Shown here: positions 25,631-32,872 of the stretch, one piece after another
Layout: each line of letters begins with the position of its first letter
Position numbering within the stretch: the stretch's first letter is position 1
Assembly: GCF_030864005.1 (NCBI RefSeq)
Contig: NZ_CP132976.1
Coordinates: 124,001-188,000 of the forward strand
Length of the DNA: 64,000 bases
Direction: 5' to 3'
Source: Achromobacter seleniivolatilans
Lineage (GTDB): Bacteria > Pseudomonadota > Gammaproteobacteria > Burkholderiales > Burkholderiaceae_B
The notes under the pieces: generated by a model
The model's input: the letters and a program-made list of their open reading frames with translations, nothing else
Told to the model about the DNA's origin: nothing
Databases searched by the model: none
Made by a program: the position numbers and the translations under genes

Positions 25631-27082
25631 ATGGCCTACGGTGTCACACCGGACGGGTTCGTGCGTCCGCGCCTTCCCGAGATTCGACAGGAGATCGTGG
25701 CGGACTTGCGTGCCCGCATGCAGTCGGCCGGCTTTAACGGGGCGGTGGAGACCCGCCCAGACAGCATCACCGGCTTGCTGATCGATACCTTCGCCGAGCG
25801 CGAAGCCACTTTGTGGGAGCAGGCAGAAGGCGTTTACTACGCCATGTATCCCGGTTCGGCTACGGGTGTGTCGCTGGACCGGTCCGTGTCGTTCACGGGC
25901 GTGTCGCGCTACCTGGATGAGCCATCGCGGGCTTATGTGGTGTTGTACGGCAGCGCCGGAACCACCGTGCGGGCCGGCGCGCAAATCCGTCATCGCGTCA
26001 GCCAGAACCTGTGGGCGCTGGCAGCGCAGGCGCAGATTCTGGCGGGTGCTGCGGCCGACGTGACGCTTCAGCCGATTGTTGCGACGAATACCGAGTACCG
26101 CGTTTCGATCGATGGCCAGGCCTACGTTTACACAAGCGGCGCTACAACGAATCTGCCGCAAATTCTGGCAGGGCTGGTTACCGCGCTGTCGGCCAGCGGC
26201 CTGGCGGTGTCCAGCGACGGCGCTGCCGTGCGGATTCATACCGATGGCCGCAGCGCGGTGGCGTTCACCTGGTCTGGGGCATTGAACCTGGCTCGCTTGG
26301 GCTCGCCTGCGCTGGTCCAGACCTTGCAGGCATCTGCCGAAGGTGCGGGGGAAGGGGATCTGGACGGAATCGTCACCCAGGTAGACGGCTGGACCGCCGT
26401 CTCCAACCTTCAGCCGGGCGTGGCGGGCAGGCTGGCGGAGAACGCCGCCGAACTCCGTGCGCGTTATCCCACCGGTTTGTTCCGGCTGGGCGCGGCCACG
26501 CTGCCCAGCATCGCCCCGAACGTGCGCGACCGTGTGGCGGGCGTGCGCACCGTCAAAGTGTTCATGAACAACACCGATGAGCCGGATGCGCTGGGGCGGC
26601 CGCCGCACAGCGTCCATGCGGTGGTTGACGGCGGCCTGGACGATGAAGTGGCCGACGCGCTTTTCCGGGTGGTGGCAGCCGGCATCGATATGCATGGCCA
26701 GCAATCGGTAGTGATCAAGGATGCGGATGGCGCGGATCAGCGCATCCGCTTTGACCGCCCGGAGCTCGTCTACGTGTGGGTGCGGTGCGTCACCACCTTG
26801 TTGCCGCCTTCCGAACAAGCGTTTCCTCCTGATGGTTTTCAGGAGATTGCGGACAACCTGGCCGCAGTGGGCAGGGCGTTTTCCATTGGTGAAGACGTCA
26901 TCCTGCAACGCTTGTATGGCGCGATTTACCGCAGCTCAGGTCTGGCATCGGTGGACCTGGCGCTGGCGTATTCCACGGACGCGGCCTTTGTGCCCGACCC
27001 TTCGGACTACCACGCCGCCAACGTGGCGATCCAGGACTTTCAGGTTGCCGCGTTTGATATGTCGCGCATTGAGGTGACGTGA
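25631..27082 (+). CDS. Baseplate J-like protein (gp47/gpJ)
   Basis: A 483-residue baseplate wedge protein of the J family. It opens with YGVTPDGFVRPRLPEIRQEI and later has the family's WEQAEGVYYAMYPGSATG and RYPTGLFRLGAATLPSIAPN segments. Central beta domains follow. Its stop overlaps the next ATG. It forms the periphery of the baseplate with gp25. Confidence 0.92.
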   Translation: MAYGVTPDGFVRPRLPEIRQEIVADLRARMQSAGFNGAVETRPDSITGLLIDTFAEREATLWEQAEGVYYAMYPGSATGVSLDRSVSFTGVSRYLDEPSRAYVVLYGSAGTTVRAGAQIRHRVSQNLWALAAQAQILAGAAADVTLQPIVATNTEYRVSIDGQAYVYTSGATTNLPQILAGLVTALSASGLAVSSDGAAVRIHTDGRSAVAFTWSGALNLARLGSPALVQTLQASAEGAGEGDLDGIVTQVDGWTAVSNLQPGVAGRLAENAAELRARYPTGLFRLGAATLPSIAPNVRDRVAGVRTVKVFMNNTDEPDALGRPPHSVHAVVDGGLDDEVADALFRVVAAGIDMHGQQSVVIKDADGADQRIRFDRPELVYVWVRCVTTLLPPSEQAFPPDGFQEIADNLAAVGRAFSIGEDVILQRLYGAIYRSSGLASVDLALAYSTDAAFVPDPSDYHAANVAIQDFQVAAFDMSRIEVT

Positions 27083-27744
27083 TGGATCTGAACCAAGACC
27101 ACGCAAAAATGGCCTGGGGCCATTGGCTGGGGCAGTTCCAGACCAAGCGGCGGCTGGAAGCGCTGGTCAAGGCTCTTCTCAAGCCCGCCGAAGGGCTGCA
27201 AGGAGCATTGCGAGCGCTATACGAAGACCGTTGGTTGGACACGGCGGTCGGCAAGCAGCTCGACGGCATTGGCGAGATCGTGGGCTTGCCTCGGGTAGTC
27301 GACGAGACGCTGTATGTGCGTTTCTTCGGTTTCCTGGATCAGCCCAACGTGGGTGGGTTTGGCGAGGCCCGATTCCGGCGGTCCCATGAACGCCCGGTTT
27401 CCGGGTCCACCACCTTGCTCGATGCCGAGTACCGCAAGCTGCTGTACTGGAAGATCGCTCTGAACAATGGGCACGGCTCCGCGCCGGAGATTGCAAGCTC
27501 TCTTAAACCGATTTTTGATGTGTCCCGCGTGATCGTGCAAAACGCGGGCAACGCAAAAATCCGCATCTGGGTCAGCCGGATTCCCGGTCCGAATGACCCC
27601 CTTATGGCCAACCCCTACAAGTGGGTCCCGCAAGCCGCCGGCATCGGCGTGCAACTCATCACCGGTTCGACCGAAAAGCCCTTCGGCTTTCGCGAACAAG
27701 GTTTCCATGGTTTTGGCGTCGGCGTGCTGGCGCGAGGTATCTAA
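27082..27744 (+). CDS. DUF2612 baseplate / gpI-like protein
   Basis: A 220-residue baseplate protein with the DUF2612 pattern: DRWLDTAVGKQLDGIGEIVG, then VRFFGFLDQPNVGGFGEARF and a KPFGFREQGFHGFGVG tail. It comes just before the fibre, as gpI/DUF2612 proteins do, and is thought to dock the fibre to the baseplate. ATG 27082 shares the TGATGG junction with J; a GTG at 27079 is the alternative. Confidence 0.85.
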   Translation: MDLNQDHAKMAWGHWLGQFQTKRRLEALVKALLKPAEGLQGALRALYEDRWLDTAVGKQLDGIGEIVGLPRVVDETLYVRFFGFLDQPNVGGFGEARFRRSHERPVSGSTTLLDAEYRKLLYWKIALNNGHGSAPEIASSLKPIFDVSRVIVQNAGNAKIRIWVSRIPGPNDPLMANPYKWVPQAAGIGVQLITGSTEKPFGFREQGFHGFGVGVLARGI

Positions 27745-27746
27745 AA

Positions 27747-28856
27747 ATGGCAGATCCCACTTTCTTCGATCTTTTCAAGTCGACCTGGGCGCAAAACGGC
27801 CTGACGGAAGGCATCACTGACCTGCAATACAAGACCGGCTGGTCCTACATCGGGTCGGTTCCGCCTTCGGTGGAACAGTTCAACAAGGTTCAACAGAGCA
27901 CGGACGAGCGCCTCGGCTGGCTGTACAAGCAGCTCGATGGCCTGGCCACGGTGACGGGGCGGCCGCTGCAAGAAGGCGGAACCGACGCGCTTAGCCATGC
28001 GATCCAGAATCTGGATGCAGGGAATGTAAAAACTGGCACGTTGCCGGTGGCGCGGGGCGGATCTGGGCTGGTGAGCGTCCCCGCCGGGTCTTTTCTGACG
28101 GGCAATGGCACGGGCGCTTTTGTTGCTCGTACGCCGGTGCAAGCGCTGGCGGACATTGGCGGCGCGCCCCTTGCGTCTGCCGCGCTGACGGGCGTGCCGA
28201 CTGCGCCGACGCCGGCTAGCGCAGACAACAGTACTCGTCTGGCTACCACGGCCTTTGTGGCGGGGAATTTTCCCAGGGTTTTCTCGATTGCTGCGCTTCC
28301 TACGGAGGACATCGGTCCCATCATCGTGGCGGAATGCAGCGAGATCTGGATCTGGTCGGCTTCCAGCTTTTTCAACGGATACCGATCCCCTCTGTGCGGC
28401 CGTCCGTTGGATGGCCATACCGCCACGCCGCTGCCCAGTGAGATTGACGCGGTAGGTGGTGTGTTGTCGAAGGCGGCTTATGCGCGTCTGTGGGGCTACG
28501 CCCGGGAAAATAGCCTTGTCGTCAGCCAAGCGACGTGGACAGCCAACGTTGGCGCGCACTACTTCGTGGACGTGGATGCCAACCAATTCCGGGTTCCTGA
28601 TTTGCGCAACATGTTCCGCCGATTCACGGGGACTGACGCTGACACTGCAAATGCGAGGGCGTTGGGTAGCCGTCAGGGCGACTCCATCCGATCGCCGTAC
28701 AACATTGGCCGGCTGTTGAACAATTACTATGCGTGGGCTGCAGGGTCGAACAATGGTGGAGGCATGTTGCTCGCCAATGCGGGCGCCGATGGCGTACTGG
28801 CTGGGCTGGAAAATCGGCCTCTGAACACCGCTTATCAGCCGAGAATCCATGCATAG
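27747..28856 (+). CDS. Tail fibre / receptor-binding protein with exchangeable C-terminus
   Basis: A 369-residue tail fibre. The N-terminal about 75 residues (DPTFFDLFKSTWAQNGLTEG) attach to the baseplate. A repeat-like shaft (VARGGSG, ASADNSTRLATTAFVAG) follows, then a tail-collar domain (LCGRPLDGHTATPLP to VDANQFRVPDLRNMFRRFTG). The last about 70 residues begin exactly at T-A-N-A-R (residues 300-304), which is encoded by a 17-bp repeat also found before four other C-terminal modules downstream, three of them on the opposite strand. The module ends with NRPLNTAYQPRIHA. This C-terminus sets receptor specificity and is predicted to be switched by inversion. Confidence 0.88.
   Translation: MADPTFFDLFKSTWAQNGLTEGITDLQYKTGWSYIGSVPPSVEQFNKVQQSTDERLGWLYKQLDGLATVTGRPLQEGGTDALSHAIQNLDAGNVKTGTLPVARGGSGLVSVPAGSFLTGNGTGAFVARTPVQALADIGGAPLASAALTGVPTAPTPASADNSTRLATTAFVAGNFPRVFSIAALPTEDIGPIIVAECSEIWIWSASSFFNGYRSPLCGRPLDGHTATPLPSEIDAVGGVLSKAAYARLWGYARENSLVVSQATWTANVGAHYFVDVDANQFRVPDLRNMFRRFTGTDADTANARALGSRQGDSIRSPYNIGRLLNNYYAWAAGSNNGGGMLLANAGADGVLAGLENRPLNTAYQPRIHA
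28643..28659 (+). repeat. Shufflon crossover site, expressed-cassette junction
   Basis: CACTGCAAATGCGAGGG inside the fibre gene, encoding T-A-N-A-R in frame. Matches the minus-strand copies at A and B at all but the last bases. Confidence 0.8.
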
Positions 28857-28865
28857 CGCCTATGT

Positions 28866-28882
28866 CAATGCAAGTGCACGGG
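28866..28882 (+). repeat. Degenerate shufflon site (cassette D)
   Basis: CAATGCAAGTGCACGGG, 13 of 17 bases identical to the fibre site, same orientation, directly after the fibre stop codon. Probably a weakened or dead site. Confidence 0.55.
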
Positions 28883-29045
28883 GAAATTTATGCAGTTGTG
28901 AAGACGGATGGAAAAAGCTCCGCGCCCATTGCCCCCCGGAATCACGAACGGAAATTCCCTCGCTTCGAACCTGAGTCGTGTTGTCCGCACAGCAACGGAA
29001 ACCCGCGCCATCGACGCCTCCTTTTATCCACTAATTCATGCTTGA
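28866..29045 (+). pseudogene. Decayed tail-fibre C-terminal cassette D
   Basis: The 3' end still encodes TETRAIDASFYPLIHA and a TGA (29043-29045), clearly the conserved end of the fibre modules. The frame entered from the site, however, gives N-A-S-A-R then runs to an early stop, so at least one frameshift separates the two ends. It is tail-to-tail with cassette A. Confidence 0.65.
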
Positions 29046-29047
29046 AA

Positions 29048-29342
29048 TTAAGCATGTAGCCGAGGGTAATAAGCGACGTTGATCGGGCGCGTTTCGACGG
29101 ATGTTCTAGCACCGGGAGAGTTCGATCCAGAGAAAGAAACCAGCGTCGCTCCCGCTGGGTCAGCGAGGGATGCGGTCGTGCGCGCGTCTGCCGGCCCGGC
29201 GCCTGCAATTACAGAAATAGCCCCGGCCGGGCCTTGCGCCGTGACCGCAGTGGTATCTGACAGAGTGCGTATCGAGAAGCTACCAGTCAGATTCTGAAGT
29301 GCGTCCAACTGAGGGTGGGCCATCACTCTCGCATTTGCAGTG
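29048..29342 (-). CDS. Silent tail-fibre C-terminal cassette A
   Basis: From the minus-strand site (29326-29342) an open frame encodes TANARVMAHPQLDALQNLTG through a Ser/Ala/Gly-rich middle to ETRPINVAYYPRLHA and stop. The module is about 95 residues long. The middle differs wholly from the expressed cassette while the first and last residues match, as expected for alternative receptor tips. It has no start signal of its own. Confidence 0.8.
29326..29342 (-). repeat. Shufflon crossover site of cassette A
   Basis: Minus-strand CACTGCAAATGCGAGAG, preceded within ten bases by the stop codon of cassette B. Confidence 0.8.
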
Positions 29343-29351
29343 ACAGGCACG

Positions 29352-29655
29352 TCAAGCATGGATGCGTGGGTGGAAGGCAGCATTCACGCATCGGGTTTCA
29401 ACCGACGATCGAACAACTCGGGCAGAGTCGAAGTAAATCTCGTCGCCATCAGGCGTGGTGCCAATGGTTGTCGGATACACGGAGGCGCCTCCAGATGCTC
29501 CCGTCAGTCTTCGACTGAAGACCCCAATACCCACGAAGGTCGTGTCGGTGCTACTAGCTGTAAATGCGTCTTGATAGGCGAGGTTCTTGATGAGGCCTGT
29601 GATCTGTTGCACGGCATCTTTTTGGACTGACCCCAACCCTCTCGCATTTGCAGTG
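29352..29655 (-). CDS. Silent tail-fibre C-terminal cassette B
   Basis: The minus-strand frame from the site at 29639-29655 encodes TANARGLGSVQKDAVQQITG, a variable middle with TTFVGIGVFSRRL and TPDGDEIYFDSARVV, and the shared end ETRCVNAAFHPRIHA. About 100 residues, intact. It lacks translation signals and would be expressed only when joined to the fibre gene. Confidence 0.8.
29639..29655 (-). repeat. Shufflon crossover site of cassette B
   Basis: Minus-strand CACTGCAAATGCGAGAG, identical to the site of cassette A and preceded by the stop codon of cassette C. Confidence 0.8.
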
Positions 29656-29664
29656 AAAGGAACA

Positions 29665-29881
29665 TCAGGCATGGATTCTCGGGTGGTAGGCCAAATTTAG
29701 CGGACGAGTTTCAGATCGGCCCCCGCCCACTATTCCAGCGGTCGACGTGGTTCCAACGTTGTCCGCCTTTCGAGACACTGCGCCGCCCGCGCCGTCAATC
29801 TGAGCTGCTCCGACTATGCCGTGGGCGTGCTCTTTCACTCCATCGGCCTGTCGGCTTCCAAGCGCCCGCGCATTTGCAGTG
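29665..29881 (-). CDS. Silent tail-fibre C-terminal cassette C
   Basis: The minus-strand frame from the site at 29865-29881 encodes TANARALGSRQADGVKEHAH, a Gly/Ala-rich middle (IVGAAQIDGAGGAVSRKADN) and the end ETRPLNLAYHPRIHA with stop at 29665-29667. About 71 residues, intact. Its first ten residues are almost the same as the expressed cassette, so the two share the most recent ancestry. It contains no ATG near its start. Confidence 0.78.
29865..29881 (-). repeat. Shufflon crossover site of cassette C (outer boundary)
   Basis: Minus-strand CACTGCAAATGCGCGGG, marking the right edge of the exchangeable region, 27 bases before the fibre chaperone start. Confidence 0.75.
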
Positions 29882-29908
29882 CAAATTTCATTTTTAGGAG
29901 AAAATTAC

Positions 29909-30265
29909 GTGCAAAAAACCGTATATCAAACCGATAGCAATGGCTTATATCTCTACGAATCCGTCGCGAATGAGCTTTCGCTCTCGCCCGGTTCGTTCAA
30001 TATTCCGTTTGGTGCGTATTTGGACGCGCCGCCTCAGGCCGAAGACGGCCGTAGGCCTCGCCGCGACGGCGATAAATGGGAGCTGGTCGAGGACCATCGC
30101 GAGACTTCGCTGTGGTTCGCGGAAACGGGCGATCAGTACACGCTAGGCAACGTGCATGACGTCGACGGGGTGGACGTCAGTTATCCGGGCTGGGGGCCTA
30201 TTCCCGCCTGGCTCACCGCTGTCGCGCCGGTGCAATCGGCTCAAGGTGCCGCCGAAGCAGCGTAA
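29909..30265 (+). CDS. Tail fibre assembly chaperone-like protein
   Basis: A 118-residue protein with the pattern of phage tail fibre assembly proteins: TVYQTDSNGLYLYESVANE, then the PGSFNIPFGAYLDAPPQ segment and RRDGDKWELVEDHRETSLWF. A good AGGAG lies eight bases before a GTG start at 29909. It is separated from its fibre by the whole inverting region, so it stays in fixed orientation and would serve every fibre variant. Confidence 0.78.
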   Translation: MQKTVYQTDSNGLYLYESVANELSLSPGSFNIPFGAYLDAPPQAEDGRRPRRDGDKWELVEDHRETSLWFAETGDQYTLGNVHDVDGVDVSYPGWGPIPAWLTAVAPVQSAQGAAEAA

Positions 30266-30274
30266 AGCACTGCG

Positions 30275-31297
30275 CTAGGCGGCAAGAGGCAGAGCGTCAA
30301 AGTCCGCCTGACGCTCTCTGCGCATTTCTTCAAGCTGGCGCTTGCCAAGCGCGCTGCGAGCAAGCTTTTGCGCAAGCTCCCGCCCGTGAGGGTGGTAATA
30401 CCGCAGCAGCATCCGCGTGTCGACGTTGCCGTTGACCTTGGCCAGCTCGTGCATCTCAAACACGGTGGCCAGTTCTGAAGTTCCCTCATGGCGCAAGTCA
30501 TGGAAGCGGAGGTCGCGGAAGTAGGCCGTGTTTGGCCGGCGGCCTAGTTGCCGGCACATGCCCTCGTACTGCTGGCGGGCGCGCCTGCGGGCGCGGATAA
30601 ACGCGCGCGTGACCGATCCGGGTTGCATCGAGAAAATGCGGCCGCGCATCGGCTTTCCGGTCAGCCAGCGTCTAAGCGTCTCACGCGCTCTGGGCGTCAA
30701 GGGCACATCGCGCGCGCGGCCGTTTTTAGTGTGCGGCAGGTGGACGACGCCATGCATCATGTCCAGGTTTTCTCGAAGAATGCCAACCACTTCCGACCGT
30801 CGCATACCAGTTTCCTTTGCCACGGTCAGGATGGTGGGAAGCTCGATGGACTGCGTGGAGCGAATGATCCAGTCCAGCTCCTTGCGCGGGCATTGGTCAT
30901 CGGACACGCCGCGCAGGGTGATGCGGTCGAACAGCCGCCGATCGCGTGCATCGTCGACCGCGGGCCGCCGGACGAGTTGCACCGGGTTTGCCAATTGGTC
31001 AAACCCCCAATCTTTTCGGATCACTGTGTAGACGTGGGATAGGAACGCCATGCGCCGCACTACGGTGGCGGGCGCTTTGTCCTTGAGCCATTCGTCGCGC
31101 AGTTCCATGAGATCAGAGCTGCGGATTCGATCAACTGGGCGAATGGCCAACCTGGTCGCCCGCCAAATTCGTGCGATCGACACTTCGGACGTATGCCCCT
31201 TCTTCGTCGATGACACCTCCACCAAATAACGCGCAAGCGCTTCAGACAAGGTGGGCGTGGATTTTCTGCGGGGCTGACGGCGGGACCAGGGTTTCAT
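30275..31297 (-). CDS. rci: Rci-like shufflon recombinase (tyrosine recombinase)
   Basis: A 340-residue tyrosine recombinase. The N-terminal part (about 13-110) has TLSEALARYLVEVSSTKKGH and ANPVQLVRRPAVDDARDRR, the hallmark segments of plasmid R64 Rci, together with TKNGRARDVPLTPRARE in the catalytic domain. Catalytic residues seen: Arg166 (TGMRRSEV), Lys191, His266-x-x-Arg269 (HDLRHE) and Tyr300. The fourth residue, normally His or Trp, is Asn291 (VNGNVDTRML). It is convergent with the fibre chaperone and next to the cassettes, so its job is almost certainly cassette inversion rather than integration. ATG 31297 aligns with the family start. Confidence 0.85.
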   Translation of the reverse strand: MKPWSRRQPRRKSTPTLSEALARYLVEVSSTKKGHTSEVSIARIWRATRLAIRPVDRIRSSDLMELRDEWLKDKAPATVVRRMAFLSHVYTVIRKDWGFDQLANPVQLVRRPAVDDARDRRLFDRITLRGVSDDQCPRKELDWIIRSTQSIELPTILTVAKETGMRRSEVVGILRENLDMMHGVVHLPHTKNGRARDVPLTPRARETLRRWLTGKPMRGRIFSMQPGSVTRAFIRARRRARQQYEGMCRQLGRRPNTAYFRDLRFHDLRHEGTSELATVFEMHELAKVNGNVDTRMLLRYYHPHGRELAQKLARSALGKRQLEEMRRERQADFDALPLAA

Positions 31298-31422
31298 GGA
31301 AGCAAAAGCCCCAGGTTGTAACGCATATCCGCATTTTCTTTTTTTGAACTGGACAGTCCCGGGGGGATCTTGCGTCCAAACGGCAGGCAATCATGCGAAC
31401 CGTCTACAGGAGCAGTGCAACG

Positions 31423-31875
31423 ATGGAACCAGGATCTACGGGGCTGGGAGGCCTCGCGGCCTTGAAGGTCGCAATGGCGTACGGCATTCCTGCGGCGGTG
31501 GCGGCCATGCTTGGCTTGTTGATCATGCCGCCGCGCACCGTACGCGAATTCACCGTGCGCACCGTGTCTACGGTCGCCTGTTCGTTTCTGTTTGGTCCGG
31601 CGCTGGCCAGCGCCGTGATTGCCTGGAAGCCGGGGTTGATGGATGCGATGACCTGGTTGGCCCGTCACGGCGCGGGCACGGATGACGCGCTGTTGGCGAA
31701 GTTCTATGTGTTGGGGCCAAGCATGTTGCTTGCAGGCCTGCCCGCATGGTGGGTGCTGGGCGCCTACATGCGATGGATGGCCAGCATGAGGCAGAAGGGC
31801 GTGTTGCAGTGGGTGGCCGAGCTGCGCGACAAAGTGCTGGGCATGCGCTCGGACGGGGGCCGTCATGGACCTTAA
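31423..31875 (+). CDS. Holin-like membrane protein
   Basis: A 150-residue protein with about four hydrophobic segments (AMAYGIPAAVAAMLGLLIMP, then CSFLFGPALASAVIAWKPG, then VLGPSMLLAGLPAWWVLGAYM) and a basic C-terminus. Position directly before the lytic gene and spanins, with an overlap of 11 bases to the next gene, marks it as the holin of the lysis cassette that releases particles. The start at 31423 has an AGGAG upstream; an ATG at 31393 is the alternative. Confidence 0.72.
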   Translation: MEPGSTGLGGLAALKVAMAYGIPAAVAAMLGLLIMPPRTVREFTVRTVSTVACSFLFGPALASAVIAWKPGLMDAMTWLARHGAGTDDALLAKFYVLGPSMLLAGLPAWWVLGAYMRWMASMRQKGVLQWVAELRDKVLGMRSDGGRHGP

Positions 31876-32359
31876 CAACATCACCAAAACCGCCATCGAC
31901 CCTGCGCTGGCCTTGCTGCCCGCCAAGATGGACTCGGCCGCGGCCCGCGTCATGCTGTTGGCCATTGGTTTGCAAGAAAGCCGCTTTGTGCACCGCCGCC
32001 AGATTGGCGGACCCGCCCGCGGGTTCTGGCAGTTTGAGCGGGGTGGAGGCGTGCGGGGCGTGCTGACGCATGCGGCGAGCCGCGATCAGGCCAAGCACAT
32101 TTGCGGAATGCGGCGGGTCGACCCTATAGCCTCCGCCGTCTATGACGCATTGGAATCGGACGATGTGCTGGCTGCGGCGTTCGCAAGGTTGCTGCTCTGG
32201 ACGGATCTCGCACGCCTGCCTGCCGTGGGCGATGCGCAAGGCGGCTGGAATCTCTACGCCCGTACGTGGCGTCCGGGCAAGCCGCACCTGCACACCTGGC
32301 CGGCGCTTTATGCCGAGGCAGCAGCTTCGGCTGGGGGCAGTTATGTGGGCCTGGCTTGA
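31865..32359 (+). CDS. Lysozyme/transglycosylase-like endolysin
   Basis: A 164-residue cytosolic-type protein with the LLAIGLQESRFVHRRQIGG segment, in which the Glu of QESRF is the likely catalytic acid, followed by GPARGFWQFERGGGVRGVLT. The pattern is that of phage lytic transglycosylase-like endolysins. No signal peptide, so a holin is needed for release. It is flanked by the holin-like gene and the spanins. Confidence 0.75.
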   Translation: MDLNNITKTAIDPALALLPAKMDSAAARVMLLAIGLQESRFVHRRQIGGPARGFWQFERGGGVRGVLTHAASRDQAKHICGMRRVDPIASAVYDALESDDVLAAAFARLLLWTDLARLPAVGDAQGGWNLYARTWRPGKPHLHTWPALYAEAAASAGGSYVGLA

Positions 32360-32609
32360 GCGCTTCAAGAGCGTTGCCGTGGCCGCTGCGGCCGCAGCGG
32401 CCGTACTGTTTGCCACCTACCTGCGGGGTCGTAGCGCCGGGCGCGCGGTCGAGCGCGAGGGGAATGCGGCGCAGATCAATGAGCAGGCTGAACAGGCCCG
32501 CAAGGAGGTCAGAGATGTACAGGATCAAACGGCGCGCATGGATGATGGCGCTATTGCTGATGAGCTCAGGCGTGACTGGGTGCGCGGCGCCGGCCAAGGT
32601 CGGCGTTGA
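32343..32609 (+). CDS. Inner-membrane spanin (Rz-like)
   Basis: An 88-residue protein with an N-terminal membrane anchor (SVAVAAAAAAAVLFATYLRG) and a charged coiled-coil-like periplasmic tail (AVEREGNAAQINEQAEQARK). It overlaps the end of the endolysin gene by 17 bases and contains most of the first 95 bases of the outer-membrane spanin in another frame. Together the two fuse inner and outer membranes at lysis. Confidence 0.78.
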   Translation: MWAWLERFKSVAVAAAAAAAVLFATYLRGRSAGRAVEREGNAAQINEQAEQARKEVRDVQDQTARMDDGAIADELRRDWVRGAGQGRR

Positions 32610-32733
32610 ATTCTGCGAGCATGCAAGGCCAATTTACTTCGATGACGCGGGGCAGGTGGATGCCACCCCGGCGCCCGTCCGGCGGCAGATCCGGGATGGC
32701 AACGCGACCTGGCGGACGCTCTGCGGCGGATAA
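32515..32733 (+). CDS. Outer-membrane spanin lipoprotein (Rz1-like)
   Basis: A 72-residue lipoprotein starting inside the Rz-like gene in a +1 frame. A perfect AAGGAGGTC Shine-Dalgarno lies before ATG 32515. The signal is RAWMMALLLMSSGVTGCAAP with the lipobox VTGC. The mature peptide is short, with two further Cys and Pro residues as in Rz1 proteins. It is the last gene of the tailocin locus. Confidence 0.82.
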   Translation: MYRIKRRAWMMALLLMSSGVTGCAAPAKVGVEFCEHARPIYFDDAGQVDATPAPVRRQIRDGNATWRTLCGG

Positions 32734-32872
32734 GGCGGGCGGCATGGACAGGTCCGGACGGCGCCGCGTAGTTAGCGTTATGGCCCAGTCTGGAATGCAT
32801 TCTATGGCTCTGGAATGCTGGGCCATGTTGGCGCAAGATAGCGTTTCTGAACCCACCAACACCGGACCAATC

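Larger units (their letters stand above)
28643..29881. mobile_element. Tail-fibre shufflon (five exchangeable 3' cassettes)
   Basis: Five cassettes, each beginning at a copy of a 17-bp site and ending in a stop codon that immediately precedes the next site: expressed (plus, 28643-28865), D (plus, decayed), A, B and C (all minus). The plus sites and minus sites oppose each other, so recombination between the fibre site and any minus site inverts DNA and changes which C-terminus is joined to the fibre. A Rci-like recombinase gene follows after the fibre chaperone. Only sequence architecture is shown; inversion is inferred. Confidence 0.85.

Noticed and set aside
25253..26908. 551-codon minus-strand frame antisense to the baseplate J gene
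   Set aside because: Composition is typical of GC-rich shadow frames and the plus-strand J protein is clearly real.
28857..29047. Frame starting MSMQVHGEIYAVV as a separate gene
   Set aside because: It is one of three frames across decayed cassette D and has no ribosome site; the conserved cassette end lies in another frame.
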